From Providencia alcalifaciens (lineage in GTDB: Bacteria > Pseudomonadota > Gammaproteobacteria > Enterobacterales > Enterobacteriaceae), in NCBI RefSeq assembly GCF_020271745.1, contig NZ_CP084296.1, positions 930,001 through 994,000 on the forward strand: a stretch of 64,000 bases of DNA, in the 5' to 3' direction. Below the pieces are notes generated by a model. That model had not been told where the DNA came from and did no database searches. It saw nothing but the letters and a program-made list of their open reading frames with translations. A program made the translations under genes and the position numbers. This document shows, piece by piece, positions 40,996 through 49,984 of the stretch (positions are counted from its first letter, which is position 1; each line of letters starts with the position of its first letter).

Positions 40996-41856
40996 ATGTC
41001 GGCTATCAACCTATCTAAGCCATCATCCATAAACCTAAAACCATTTTATTGGATAGTGCCACCGCTACTCGTTTTAGCGACGTTATTTTTCTACCCGCTG
41101 ATACTGATTGGCGAGCAAGCCATTCAAAGCCCCACAGGTGGCGTAAGCTTAGAAACGTTCTGGCAAGTGATTGAATCTCGCCGGTTTATTAGCGGGCTAT
41201 TCAATACACTACAAATTGCTTTTTTTGCCACGTTAGGTTGCTTGGTACTTGGCTCGGTTCTCTCCCTGATTTTGGTGTTTATTCCTTTTCCCGGAAGCCG
41301 TTTTATTACCCAAGTCATTGATACCTTTATCGCACTGCCGACGTTTCTGATCACTCTCGCATTTACCTTTATTTATGGTTCGGCGGGGTTACTCAATGGC
41401 ACCTTAATGGCGCTGTTTGATTTTGAAATGCCTCCCGTGGATTTTTTATACTCGATTAATGGCGTGATTTTGGCAGAGATCACCGTCTTTACTCCGCTGG
41501 TGATGCGCCCTCTTATGGCGGCACTGCGCCAAATCGATAAAAGCCAGTTAGAAGCCGCCAGCATTTTAGGGGCGCACCCTGCCCGCGTTATCAGCCAAGT
41601 GATTTTTCCGGCGGCGCTTCCTGCATTACTTGCAGGCGGCAGTTTATGCTTGCTGCTGACCACCAACGAATTCGGTATCGTGCTGTTTATCGGGGCGAAA
41701 GGAGTGAATACCTTGCCGATGATGGTTTACAGCAAAGCGATTCTAGAATCTGATTACAGCGTCGCATGCATGATAGCGCTAATTAATATTCTGCTGTCTG
41801 TGGGGCTATTTAGCCTGTATCGCATGGCAACAACCCGTTTCGGAGTGAAAAAATAA
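40996..41856 (+). CDS. phnU: 2-aminoethylphosphonate ABC transporter, permease PhnU
   Basis: A 286-residue inner-membrane permease with six hydrophobic segments and the EAA-type loop 'LEAASILGAHPARVISQVIFPAALPAL' near residue 190 that contacts the ATPase. ATG 40996 overlaps nothing and lies one base after phnT's stop, with GAGGAATAAT as ribosome site. Confidence 0.93.
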   Translation: MSAINLSKPSSINLKPFYWIVPPLLVLATLFFYPLILIGEQAIQSPTGGVSLETFWQVIESRRFISGLFNTLQIAFFATLGCLVLGSVLSLILVFIPFPGSRFITQVIDTFIALPTFLITLAFTFIYGSAGLLNGTLMALFDFEMPPVDFLYSINGVILAEITVFTPLVMRPLMAALRQIDKSQLEAASILGAHPARVISQVIFPAALPALLAGGSLCLLLTTNEFGIVLFIGAKGVNTLPMMVYSKAILESDYSVACMIALINILLSVGLFSLYRMATTRFGVKK

Positions 41857-41858
41857 CC

Positions 41859-42656
41859 ATGTTAATTTGGTCTAAAACTGGGCGAGCCATTTCAACCGCC
41901 ATCGCCATCACGCTGTTTTCTTGCTTGTTTTTGCTGCCATTAGCGATGATTTTAATGTCCAGCTTTAGCCGACAATGGAACGGTATTTTACCCTCCGGCT
42001 TTACCTTCGAGCATTTTGTGAATGCGTTTCAAGGACCTGCATGGGAAGCCATTCTATCCAGCCTGATTATTGGCTTTTGCGCCAGTTTGTTTGCGCTGTT
42101 TTGTGGTCTGTGGGCAGCCCTAGCCTTACGTCGCCATAGTGCCAGAGTACAAAAATATCTGGGTATCGCGTTCTATTTACCGAGTGCTATTCCATCGGTT
42201 TCAATTGGATTGGGGATCTTAGTGGCATTTAGCCAAGGCTATTTGCAGATGAACGGCACCTTCTGGATAGTTTTTTCCGCCCATTTTGTTCTGATTTCAG
42301 CGTTCACCTTCAGCAATGTCTCTACAGGATTAACTCGCATTTCCGCAGACATTGAGAATGTGGCATTCAGTTTAGGGGCTTCTCCGTGGTATCGCCTGTG
42401 CCATGTCACTCTGCCGCTGTTGATGCCGTGGATGATTTCCGCTGTGGCCCTGAGCCTGTCTTTGTCCCTCGGCGAGTTGGGTGCCACCATGATGCTGTAT
42501 CCCCCAGGTTGGGCTACGTTGCCAGTGTCAATTTTCAGCCTTACCGACCGCGGAAATATTGCCGACGGCTCCGCACTGACTATTGTCCTCGTCGCTATCA
42601 CACTGTTGTTGATGATGAAGTTGGAGAGAGTGGCAAAGAGATTGGGGCAAAGGTAA
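41859..42656 (+). CDS. phnV: 2-aminoethylphosphonate ABC transporter, permease PhnV
   Basis: A 265-residue permease with six hydrophobic segments and the EAA-type loop 'NVAFSLGASPWYRLCHVTLPLLMP' near residue 170. It begins 2 bases after phnU stops, completing the phnSTUV operon. It pairs with PhnU as the transport channel. Confidence 0.93.
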   Translation: MLIWSKTGRAISTAIAITLFSCLFLLPLAMILMSSFSRQWNGILPSGFTFEHFVNAFQGPAWEAILSSLIIGFCASLFALFCGLWAALALRRHSARVQKYLGIAFYLPSAIPSVSIGLGILVAFSQGYLQMNGTFWIVFSAHFVLISAFTFSNVSTGLTRISADIENVAFSLGASPWYRLCHVTLPLLMPWMISAVALSLSLSLGELGATMMLYPPGWATLPVSIFSLTDRGNIADGSALTIVLVAITLLLMMKLERVAKRLGQR

Positions 42657-42680
42657 GTAGCGAAAAGATAATATAAAAGC

Positions 42681-42699
42681 AAGCCCTAAATGGGCTTTA
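42681..42699 (+). terminator. Short hairpin after phnV, probable terminator
   Basis: AAGCCC-TAAAT-GGGCTT followed by TAT. The stem is short and the T-run poor. Confidence 0.5.
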
Positions 42700-42744
42700 T
42701 AAACGTAATGGCTATATCCAATAAATTAAACACTAATTTAATAA

Positions 42745-43164
42745 CTATGGCTGCAACCAATCTTCTAGTTTCAATCCCAAAACTCGAGAAAACTCTCGGG
42801 TATTGTTAGTTACCAATATAGAGTTAGTTGCTAATGCATGACCGGCTATTGCAGTGTCATTATTTCCAATAGGCGTTCCTGCTTCGGTTAATGCTTTCTT
42901 AATTGCAGTTGTTGCATCAATCGCATCTTTATCCCAAGCGAGAATCCCATCAAGACGCTCACAAAATGCGTCGACTAAAAAATTATGCTTAGGCGAGGCT
43001 TTCTTACCTATTGCACCAAAGCGCATTTCTGAGTAAGTAATCGCAGAAATAACAATAGAATGTCGATGCATAACACAATCTTGCAATTTCTGTAGTAGAT
43101 ACATGGGTTGCTCTCTCATAATGAAAGAGCAAATATTGGTATCAAGCATGTAGAGTTTTGTCAC
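42745..43164 (-). CDS. vapC: VapC-type toxin (PIN-domain ribonuclease)
   Basis: A 139-residue PIN-domain protein with the acidic active-site set D8 ('YMLDTN'), E46 ('YSEMRFG'), D103 ('GNNDTAIAGHAL') and the 'LVTNNTREFSRV' segment. Enteric VapC relatives cut initiator tRNA in the anticodon loop. It starts with GTG overlapping the vapB stop (GTGA), the coupling usual in toxin-antitoxin pairs. Confidence 0.93.
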   Translation of the reverse strand: MTKLYMLDTNICSFIMREQPMYLLQKLQDCVMHRHSIVISAITYSEMRFGAIGKKASPKHNFLVDAFCERLDGILAWDKDAIDATTAIKKALTEAGTPIGNNDTAIAGHALATNSILVTNNTREFSRVLGLKLEDWLQP

Positions 43165-43394
43165 AAAACTATCCTTCCATCTTCAATCACGTCTTCACGT
43201 TCAAGTAAGAAATCTTTGTCTGCTTTATCTTCATCTCTTAGTGATAGCCAATTAGGTTTGACTGGACGAAGAATAATACGATTCCCTTCACGACTAATCT
43301 CTAATTCATTTACACCTTCAAAATCAATATCTTTAGGTAAACGAACTGCGCGATTATTACCATTTTTAAATACAGCAACAATTTTAGTTACCAT
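43161..43394 (-). CDS. vapB: VapB-type antitoxin (AbrB/SpoVT fold)
   Basis: A 77-residue protein with an AbrB-type DNA-binding N-terminus ('KIVAVFKNGNNRAVRLPKDIDFEG') and a C-terminal toxin-binding tail ('DFLLEREDVIEDGRIVL'). It neutralises VapC and represses the operon through the inverted repeat at 43424-43466. AAGGAGGAATT lies before ATG. Confidence 0.93.
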   Translation of the reverse strand: MVTKIVAVFKNGNNRAVRLPKDIDFEGVNELEISREGNRIILRPVKPNWLSLRDEDKADKDFLLEREDVIEDGRIVL

Positions 43395-43423
43395 AATTCC
43401 TCCTTAAATGCCGAAAGAATAAA

Positions 43424-43466
43424 CATATGTTGAGTATATTCTCACTCATACATATGTCAACATATG
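43424..43466. promoter_or_regulatory. Inverted-repeat operator of vapBC
   Basis: CATATGTTGA (43424-43433) and TCAACATATG (43457-43466) are exact reverse complements 23 bases apart, 30 bases upstream of vapB. A further CATATG (43451-43456) lies inside. This is the expected VapBC autoregulation site. Confidence 0.75.
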
Positions 43467-43504
43467 CTAAAAACAAAAAATTTCATTTTTCCATTCGCAA
43501 ACGC

Positions 43505-43545
43505 TTGCGTCATTGCGCCACACGCGTATAATGCGCCACAATTTG
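43505..43545 (+). promoter_or_regulatory. pyrBI promoter with UTP-sensitive start site
   Basis: -35 TTGCGT (43505-43510), 16-bp spacer, -10 TATAAT (43527-43532) and initial transcript AATTTG (43540-43545). E. coli pyrBI starts with the same AAUUUG, at which UTP-dependent slippage by RNA polymerase controls initiation; the same mechanism is expected here. Confidence 0.8.
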
Positions 43546-43557
43546 CCGGGAGAAACC

Positions 43558-43707
43558 ATGAACGCTGCTGCTCTATTTTTGAAAGAGAACATCGACACCG
43601 CACTGCCATCACGCGGTCTGGACAGCCTGTTTTTCCCCGTTGTATTTTCTAAGAAGCCCCTCATTGAGGGGCTTTTTTTTGGCCTACTAGATAGCAAGTC
43701 TTGCTGA
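43558..43707 (+). CDS. pyrL: pyrBI operon leader peptide
   Basis: A 49-residue leader peptide starting ATG 43558 after CGGGAG. It spans a T-rich pause region (GTTTTTCCCC at 43629-43638) and reads through the attenuator hairpin, as in E. coli pyrL. Coupling of translation to UTP-limited polymerase keeps the attenuator from forming. The peptide sequence itself differs from E. coli; the identification rests on layout. Confidence 0.75.
   Translation: MNAAALFLKENIDTALPSRGLDSLFFPVVFSKKPLIEGLFFGLLDSKSC
43654..43680 (+). terminator. pyrBI attenuator
   Basis: AAGCCCCTC-ATT-GAGGGGCTT followed by TTTTTT, inside pyrL and 43 bases before pyrB. Confidence 0.9.
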
Positions 43708-43722
43708 TACAGGAGAACCACG

Positions 43723-44658
43723 ATGCCGAATCCGTTATATCACCGCGACATAATCTCAATTAACGATTTAGATAAAACCGACCTTGAATTAGTCCTTAAA
43801 GTGGCTGCTTCATTAAAACAGCAGCCTCAACCTGAGTTTCTGAAGCATAAAGTTATCGCTAGCTGTTTCTTCGAAGCATCAACGCGTACCCGTCTGTCAT
43901 TCGAAACTGCCATTCATCGTTTAGGGGCATCTGTCGTCGGCTTCTCCGATAGCGCCAACACCTCATTAGGTAAGAAAGGCGAGACTCTTGCAGACACCAT
44001 TTCCGTTATCAGCCAGTATGTTGATGCGATTGTGATGCGCCACCCACAAGAAGGTGCCGCGCGTTTAGCCAGCCAATTCTCAGGTTCCGTCCCGATTATC
44101 AACGCAGGGGATGGCTCTAACCAACATCCTACCCAAACCCTGTTAGACTTGTTTACTATCCAAGAAACCCAAGGTCGCTTAGATAACCTAAAAATCGCCA
44201 TGGTCGGTGACCTGAAATATGGCAGAACAGTGCATTCACTGACTCAAGCGCTATCGAAGTTTGAAGGTAATCACTTCTACTTTATTTCCCCTGAAGTGTT
44301 GTCGATGCCAGCTCATATCCTGAATATTCTGGATGAAAAAGGCGCGACTTACAGCCTGCATAACAATGTCGATGAAGTGATCCCTGAAGTGGATATTCTG
44401 TATATGACTCGCGTTCAAAAAGAGCGTTTAGACCCATCAGAATATGCCAACGTCAAAGCGCAATTTATTCTGCGCGCCCAAGACCTGCACAGTGCCAAAG
44501 ATAATTTAAAAGTGCTGCACCCGCTTCCGCGTATCGATGAAATTACCGTGGATGTAGATAGCACCCCTTACGCTTACTACTTCCAGCAAGCAGGGAATGG
44601 GATCTACGCGCGCCAAGCGCTACTGTCTCTGGTATTAAATAAAGAACTGGCAATCTGA
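43723..44658 (+). CDS. pyrB: Aspartate carbamoyltransferase catalytic subunit
   Basis: A 311-residue catalytic chain. '[13 protein letters not shown]' is the carbamoyl-phosphate loop, '[12 protein letters not shown]' and '[12 protein letters not shown]' complete the site. It commits carbamoyl phosphate to pyrimidine synthesis. Preceded by the pyrL attenuator and followed by pyrI after 10 bases. Confidence 0.97.
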   Translation: MPNPLYHRDIISINDLDKTDLELVLKVAASLKQQPQPEFLKHKVIASCFFEASTRTRLSFETAIHRLGASVVGFSDSANTSLGKKGETLADTISVISQYVDAIVMRHPQEGAARLASQFSGSVPIINAGDGSNQHPTQTLLDLFTIQETQGRLDNLKIAMVGDLKYGRTVHSLTQALSKFEGNHFYFISPEVLSMPAHILNILDEKGATYSLHNNVDEVIPEVDILYMTRVQKERLDPSEYANVKAQFILRAQDLHSAKDNLKVLHPLPRIDEITVDVDSTPYAYYFQQAGNGIYARQALLSLVLNKELAI

Positions 44659-44668
44659 GGAGAAGACC

Positions 44669-45133
44669 ATGACACACGACCATAAATTACAAGTTGAAGC
44701 CATCCGTTGCGGCACTGTCATCGACCATATCCCTGCTCAAATTGGGTTCAAATTACTGAAGCTGTTTAAGCTTACCAAAACCGATGAGCGCATCACTATC
44801 GGGCTGAATTTACCCTCCAGCAATATGGGCAAAAAAGACATTATCAAAATCGAAAATACTTTTTTAACCCCGGAACAAGCCAACCAATTAGCGATGTATG
44901 CGCCGGAAGCCACCGTTAATCGTATTGAAGATTATCAAGTGGTGGAGAAATTAGACCTGAAATTACCAGAGCAAATCGACAGCGTATTGGTGTGTCCAAA
45001 CAGCAATTGCATTAGCCATAATGAGCCGGTTTCCAGCAGTTTCCGCATTAAAAAACGCGCGAAACATGTGGCATTAACCTGCAAATTCTGTGAAAAAGAG
45101 TTCGATAGAGACGCCGTGATCAATAATCAGTAA
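44669..45133 (+). CDS. pyrI: Aspartate carbamoyltransferase regulatory subunit
   Basis: A 154-residue regulatory chain. The C-terminal zinc site is C-P-N-S-N-C (near 111-116) with 'CKFCEKEFD'. It binds CTP/ATP and gives the holoenzyme its feedback control. In operon with pyrB. Confidence 0.97.
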   Translation: MTHDHKLQVEAIRCGTVIDHIPAQIGFKLLKLFKLTKTDERITIGLNLPSSNMGKKDIIKIENTFLTPEQANQLAMYAPEATVNRIEDYQVVEKLDLKLPEQIDSVLVCPNSNCISHNEPVSSSFRIKKRAKHVALTCKFCEKEFDRDAVINNQ

Positions 45134-45225
45134 GGTATTTAGGCGTAGACTGCGTCTTTGTGTGGATGCCGTTCCATGTCTATAATAGCGTCCAAACCCT
45201 TTTTTACGTGATAAACGGAGAAATT

Positions 45226-45612
45226 ATGTCATACGAAATCAGCACCGAAAATGCACCAGCCGCTATTGGTCCTTACGTTCAAGGCGTCGATTTAGGCAGT
45301 ATGGTTATAACTTCAGGTCAAATTCCTGTTGATCCAAAAACTGGTAATGTCCCAGAAGATATCGCAGCACAAACTCGTCAATCACTGGCGAACGTAAAAG
45401 CGATTTTAGAAAAAGCAGGCCTGGGCGTTGCCAATATCGTAAAAACGACCGTTTTTGTGAAAGATTTAAATGATTTCGGTACCGTTAACGCCACTTATGA
45501 AGAATTTTTCAAACAACATAATGCGCCATTCCCTGCGCGTTCTTGCGTTGAAGTTGCGCGTCTGCCAAAAGATGTGAAAATCGAAATCGAAGCTATCGCA
45601 GTGCGTAAATAA
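45226..45612 (+). CDS. ridA: Reactive intermediate/imine deaminase RidA
   Basis: A 128-residue YjgF/YER057c/UK114 protein. 'APAAIGPYVQGVDLGSMVITSGQIPVDP' and 'PARSCVEVARLPKDVKIEIEAIA' are the family core, with the catalytic Arg in 'PARSCVEV'. It hydrolyses reactive enamines made by PLP enzymes. ATG 45226 (after ACGGAG) is chosen over the longer frame from 45160. Confidence 0.96.
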   Translation: MSYEISTENAPAAIGPYVQGVDLGSMVITSGQIPVDPKTGNVPEDIAAQTRQSLANVKAILEKAGLGVANIVKTTVFVKDLNDFGTVNATYEEFFKQHNAPFPARSCVEVARLPKDVKIEIEAIAVRK

Positions 45613-45639
45613 TCCTCGATTTTTATCCCCCCTTAATGG

Positions 45640-45683
45640 CTACCCTCTTAAGCTATTTATCAGCATAAAAGGGTAGTTTTTTT
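45640..45683 (+). terminator. Rho-independent terminator of ridA
   Basis: CTACCCT (45640-45646) and AGGGTAG (45670-45676) with a long loop, followed by TTTTTTT. Confidence 0.75.
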
Positions 45684-45801
45684 CTTTCCTTTCATTTTAT
45701 CCGCCTATTTTTTTATTTATCTTCTGCCCATTTGAAATTCATACGAATTATTTTTTTCCTTGTTTTAAATCAATTTATCGTCAGCTAAAAAAAGGCAAAA
45801 T

Positions 45802-45847
45802 CCTACATATTGTGCTTTAATTAATTAACTAGACACTATATGTAGTA
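45802..45847 (+). promoter_or_regulatory. Probable NrdR boxes upstream of nrdD
   Basis: ACACTATATGTAGT (45833-45846) fits the NrdR box (ACACTATATATAGTGT-like). A weaker partner, CTACATATTGTGCTT, lies about 30 bp upstream, close to the three-turn spacing of NrdR sites. NrdR represses ribonucleotide reductase genes in response to dATP/ATP. Confidence 0.55.
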
Positions 45848-45936
45848 AAAATTCACATTTCTTTCACAGGGATGCCCCATACTGATAAAAGATCATGGAC
45901 GCTATCGCCAGTCCTGTGAGGGATTTAATAAGGAGT

Positions 45937-48081
45937 ATGATAGTGAAAACGGTGGTTATAAAACGAGATGGTTGTCAGGTCAATTTTGATCTCCCACGCA
46001 TTCAAGAAGCGGTGCGACGTGCTGCTGCCGCAGTGGACGTCAAAGATAATGATTATTGCCTGCAAGTTGCCACGGTTGTCTCTGAGCAGTTGTGCAATCG
46101 TGAAAAAGTGGATATCGCTGAGATCCAAGATGCTGTTGAAAATCAACTCATGTCCGGGCCTTACAAGGATCTGGCTCGAGCCTATATTGAATATCGTCAT
46201 GATAGAGACAGCGAACGCGAAAAACGCAGCCAACTTACTCACGAGATCCGCGGCCTAATTGAGCAAAGCAACTTATCCTTACTCAATGAAAATGCGAACA
46301 AAGACAGTAAGGTTATCCCAACCCAGCGTGATTTATTAGCCGGGATCGTCGCTAAGCATTATGCTAAACAGCATATTTTGCCGCGTGATGTTGTACTTGC
46401 TCATGAAAAGGGTGAAATTCACTATCATGATCTCGATTATGCCCCTTTCTTCCCGATGTTTAACTGTATGCTTATCGACCTTGATGGCATGTTAACCAAC
46501 GGCTTTAAGATGGGAAATGCAGAAATTGAGCCACCAAAATCCATTTCGACTGCCACTGCCGTTACTGCACAAATTATTGCCCAAGTAGCTAGCCATATTT
46601 ATGGCGGCACCACCATTAACCGCATTGATGAAATTTTGGCGCCTTACGTGGCTATCAGCCATGAAAAACACTTAAAAGTAGCCAAAGAGTGGGGAATTGC
46701 TGATGCCGAAGCTTACGCCCAAAGTCGCACTGAAAAAGAGTGTTACGATGCGTTTCAATCCTTAGAGTATGAAGTCAATACACTGCATACCGCGAATGGG
46801 CAAACCCCCTTCGTCACCTTTGGTTTTGGATTAGGCACATCCCAAGAAGCACGACTTATCCAACAATCCATTCTCAAAAACCGTATTGCGGGACTGGGCA
46901 AAAACCGCAAAACCGCCGTTTTCCCAAAACTCGTGTTTGCTATCAAAGATGGTCTGAACCATAAATACGGCGATCCTAACTATGATATCAAACAATTAGC
47001 CTTAGAATGCGCCAGCAAACGTATGTATCCAGACATCCTCAATTACGATCGCGTGGTTGATGTCACTGGATCCTTTAAAACACCGATGGGCTGCCGCAGT
47101 TTCTTGGGTATCTATGAAGAAAATGGCAAACAAATTCACGATGGGCGTAATAACCTCGGCGTGATCAGCCTGAATTTACCGCGCATCGCGCTGGAAGCTC
47201 AAGGTAGTGAAGAGGCATTTTGGGCGCTTCTCGATGAGCGTTTAGCCATCGCCAAAAAAGCATTAATGACCCGCATTGCGCGCTTAGAAAATGTCAAAGC
47301 CCGTGTTGCCCCTATCTTATACATGGAAGGTGCCTGCGGCGTTCGCTTAAAAGCCAATGACAGCGTAGCGGAAATTTTCAAACATGGGCGTGCTTCAATT
47401 TCATTGGGTTATATTGGATTACACGAAACCATCAATGCCCTATTTGGCACACAGACTCATGTGTATGATAGCGAGAAATTGCGCGAAAAAGCGGTCGCCA
47501 TCGTCAATCGTCTACGCCAAGCCACTGATGAATGGAAAGCTCAAACCGGTTATGGTTTCAGCTTATACAGCACGCCAAGCGAAAATTTATGTGACCGTTT
47601 CTGCCGCTTAGATACCGCTGAATTTGGCGTTATTGATGGTGTAACCGACAAAGGCTACTACACCAATAGCTTCCACTTAGATGTAGAAAAACAGGTTAAT
47701 CCTTACGATAAAATCGATTTTGAACAGCCGTATCCGGCACTCGCCAATGGCGGTTTTATCTGTTACGGCGAATACCCGAACTTACAGCACAACCTCAAAG
47801 CCCTCGAAGATGTCTGGGATTACAGCTATCAGCATGTTCCTTACTATGGCACCAACACGCCAATCGACGAATGCTATGACTGCGGTTTTTCGGGTGAATT
47901 TTCCTGTACCAGCAAAGGCTTTACCTGCCCAGCTTGCGGCAACCACGATACTAACCGCGTTTCCGTGATCCGCCGTGTCTGTGGCTATTTAGGCAGCCCT
48001 GATGCCCGACCGTTTAATGCAGGTAAGCAAGAGGAAGTGAAGCGCCGTATCAAGCACTTGGGTAATGGACAGCTCGGTTAA
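45937..48081 (+). CDS. nrdD: Anaerobic ribonucleoside-triphosphate reductase (glycyl radical)
   Basis: About 714 residues. An ATP-cone lies in the first 95 residues; 'CYDCGFSGEFSCTSKGFTCPACG' (in pieces) is the zinc site, and 'RRVCGYLGSPDARPFNAGKQ' holds the radical glycine near the C-terminus. It makes dNTPs without oxygen. ATG 45937 after AAGGAG is chosen; the frame is open further upstream to 45895, and GTG 45943 is another option. Confidence 0.95.
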   Translation: MIVKTVVIKRDGCQVNFDLPRIQEAVRRAAAAVDVKDNDYCLQVATVVSEQLCNREKVDIAEIQDAVENQLMSGPYKDLARAYIEYRHDRDSEREKRSQLTHEIRGLIEQSNLSLLNENANKDSKVIPTQRDLLAGIVAKHYAKQHILPRDVVLAHEKGEIHYHDLDYAPFFPMFNCMLIDLDGMLTNGFKMGNAEIEPPKSISTATAVTAQIIAQVASHIYGGTTINRIDEILAPYVAISHEKHLKVAKEWGIADAEAYAQSRTEKECYDAFQSLEYEVNTLHTANGQTPFVTFGFGLGTSQEARLIQQSILKNRIAGLGKNRKTAVFPKLVFAIKDGLNHKYGDPNYDIKQLALECASKRMYPDILNYDRVVDVTGSFKTPMGCRSFLGIYEENGKQIHDGRNNLGVISLNLPRIALEAQGSEEAFWALLDERLAIAKKALMTRIARLENVKARVAPILYMEGACGVRLKANDSVAEIFKHGRASISLGYIGLHETINALFGTQTHVYDSEKLREKAVAIVNRLRQATDEWKAQTGYGFSLYSTPSENLCDRFCRLDTAEFGVIDGVTDKGYYTNSFHLDVEKQVNPYDKIDFEQPYPALANGGFICYGEYPNLQHNLKALEDVWDYSYQHVPYYGTNTPIDECYDCGFSGEFSCTSKGFTCPACGNHDTNRVSVIRRVCGYLGSPDARPFNAGKQEEVKRRIKHLGNGQLG

Positions 48082-48096
48082 CAGCGGATAAATACC

Positions 48097-48561
48097 ATGA
48101 ATTATCACCAATATTATCCTGTGGATGTGGTTAATGGACCCGGTACCCGCTGCACATTATTTGTCTCGGGCTGCGTTCATCAGTGCCGAGGCTGCTATAA
48201 CCAAAGCACATGGCGCGTGGATTCCGGTATTCCTTTTACCCAAGAGATGGAAGACCAAATCATCCAAGATTTGCAGGATACGCGTATTCGCCGCCAAGGG
48301 CTTTCCCTCTCAGGGGGGGATCCTTTGCATCCTGCCAACTTGCCTGCCATTTTAGCGTTAGTGAAGCGAGTGAAAGCCGTCTGTCCAGATAAGGATATCT
48401 GGATGTGGACGGGCTATAAATTGGATGAGTTGACACTAGAACAGCAAAAAGTGGTGAGTTTGATCAATACGTTAATTGATGGAAAGTTCGAACAAGAACG
48501 GTATGACCCCGCGCTGCTATGGCGCGGTAGCAGTAACCAAGTTATTCATCGACTACGTTAA
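48097..48561 (+). CDS. nrdG: Anaerobic ribonucleotide reductase activating protein (radical SAM)
   Basis: A 154-residue radical SAM enzyme. The cluster motif is C-V-H-Q-C-R-G-C in 'FVSGCVHQCRGCYNQSTW', and 'LSGGDPLHPANL' is the SAM-binding GGDP loop. It installs the glycyl radical in NrdD. It lies 15 bases after nrdD. Confidence 0.96.
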   Translation: MNYHQYYPVDVVNGPGTRCTLFVSGCVHQCRGCYNQSTWRVDSGIPFTQEMEDQIIQDLQDTRIRRQGLSLSGGDPLHPANLPAILALVKRVKAVCPDKDIWMWTGYKLDELTLEQQKVVSLINTLIDGKFEQERYDPALLWRGSSNQVIHRLR

Positions 48562-48573
48562 GCTTCACGCGGC

Positions 48574-49011
48574 CTAAACTTCACGCAACCAATGTAATTT
48601 GGTACCAAACCCCAGCGTGTTATCCACCATTTTCACCGTTTGTAATTGAAGCTGCCAAATCGGCAGCTTCGCCTCTAGAGCGACAGGAAATCTATGGCAA
48701 TAAAATGCTTTCTGCACATCCGCCTCTTCACCGTCAAATTGGCGAATTTCTCCCACAAATTGAATACCTTGAATTTTACCCACTTGCTTAGTTTGTGCGG
48801 AGATAGTCCCTGCCACACGAGGATTTTCCTGCATTAATTGACCATGCTGAGAATCGGGGGATGTCATGAAAATTAAACGCATATTTTGGCGGTCAAAGGC
48901 GTAGTAGCAACTGGCAGCCCAAATATCATCTTGGTGAGAGGTAAACAGAGAAAAAACGTGTTGGCGAGCAATATAGCGCTGGATGTGTTGTAAGGTGTTT
49001 TCGGGTGTCAT
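48574..49011 (-). CDS. yhbP: YhbP-like protein (PNPOx-like split-barrel, UPF0306)
   Basis: A 145-residue protein of the pyridoxamine-phosphate-oxidase-like fold. It follows E. coli YhbP closely ('YIARQHVFSLFTSHQDDIWAASCYYAFD', 'VAGTISAQTKQVGKIQGIQFVGEIR', 'DNTLGFGTKLHWLRE'). A flavin or haem-binding role is possible but not established. The cluster yhbP-yhbQ-yhbS-ubiT-ubiUV is conserved in enterobacteria. Confidence 0.9.
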   Translation of the reverse strand: MTPENTLQHIQRYIARQHVFSLFTSHQDDIWAASCYYAFDRQNMRLIFMTSPDSQHGQLMQENPRVAGTISAQTKQVGKIQGIQFVGEIRQFDGEEADVQKAFYCHRFPVALEAKLPIWQLQLQTVKMVDNTLGFGTKLHWLREV

Positions 49012-49031
49012 TGCGAATGTCCATGTTAGAC

Positions 49032-49083
49032 CGTTCAGAACACGCCCATAAATATGGCTGGGCGTGCTTAAGCTGTTCTGAAC
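49032..49083. repeat. Two-level inverted repeat between yhbP and the DUF1471 gene
   Basis: CGTTCAGAACACGCCC (49032-49047) faces GGGCGTG (49060-49066) and TTCTGAACG (49075-49083): outer arms CGTTCAGAA/TTCTGAACG and inner arms CACGCCC/GGGCGTG. It lies 41 bases beyond the DUF1471 stop and may serve as its transcription end, although no T-run is present. Confidence 0.6.
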
Positions 49084-49123
49084 GTTATCTGTACTTAGTT
49101 CGCACTACTATACGCTAGATTTA

Positions 49124-49375
49124 CTACTTATAAATCGCTGCAGTACCACTCATCTCATTCTCACCGCTTGCAGAAATCACACGGAAAGATTTTGCGCCAG
49201 CTTCATCAGCTTTTTTGGCTAATTGTGCAGTCAGGTCATTTACACTTGCAGCACCACTTACAGACACATAACCGACTGCTGGCTCGCTAGCTTGTCTAAC
49301 TTCTTCAGCCGCCATTGAACCAAATGATACAGCACCTAAAGCTAAAGCAGCAGCAAATAATGTTGATTTTTTCAT
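49124..49375 (-). CDS. YhcN/BhsA-type periplasmic protein (DUF1471)
   Basis: An 83-residue secreted protein. Residues 1-22 are a signal peptide ending 'VSFGSMAA'. The rest is a DUF1471 domain ('VGYVSVSGAASVNDLTAQLAKKADEAGAKSFRVISASGE', in pieces, ending 'SGTAAIYK'). Relatives (BhsA, McbA, YhcN, YdgH) respond to stress and biofilm conditions. ATG 49375 is chosen because GAGGAAG precedes it and the signal peptide starts there. Confidence 0.85.
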   Translation of the reverse strand: MKKSTLFAAALALGAVSFGSMAAEEVRQASEPAVGYVSVSGAASVNDLTAQLAKKADEAGAKSFRVISASGENEMSGTAAIYK

Positions 49376-49675
49376 GGTAAACTTCCTCATTGTATGTTTG
49401 ATATTAACAGGGTTTTTTTCGTGTATCCCTGTGATATGGATCATACTATGCGCTTTATCTTGAGATGAAAATTAGCTAATTTTGCTATATTCATTCAAAT
49501 TAATTGAACAATAACCTATATTGAGGTTGCGAATTTGTGACAGTTTTATATCATTTTTTATTTATAATTTAGTATGTTATAAACTTTAATATTCACGAGA
49601 AAATTCGCTGTAAGCCAACTAAATTCCCCTTATAAATCAGCACAGAATGTTAAATTCAACACCAAGAAAAACAAA

Positions 49676-49984
49676 ATGACACAGCAAAATTGGTCTCTTT
49701 ACTTAATTCGGCAGAAAAATAACGCGTTATATTGTGGGATCACCACCGATGTTCAGCGGCGTTTTAAACAGCATGAAACGGGAACAGGCGCCAAGGCACT
49801 AAAAGGCAAAGCGCCCTTGACTCTCGTTTTTCATTGTACTGCGGGGGATCGGTCTGAAGCATCTCAATTAGAGTATCGAGTTAAGAAATTAAGTAAGCAG
49901 GCAAAAGAAAGGCTGGTCACTGACCAGCCTGATGATTTACAGCATTATTTAGCGGCTTACACATTATCAAAATGCGACGAATAA
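49676..49984 (+). CDS. yhbQ: GIY-YIG domain protein YhbQ
   Basis: A 102-residue UvrC-like GIY-YIG protein: '[31 protein letters not shown]' gives the Y...Y-C-G motif and the catalytic Arg; a Glu follows in '[13 protein letters not shown]'. E. coli YhbQ has weak nuclease activity against DNA intermediates. Its 3' end overlaps convergent yhbS by 28 bases. Confidence 0.92.
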   Translation: MTQQNWSLYLIRQKNNALYCGITTDVQRRFKQHETGTGAKALKGKAPLTLVFHCTAGDRSEASQLEYRVKKLSKQAKERLVTDQPDDLQHYLAAYTLSKCDE

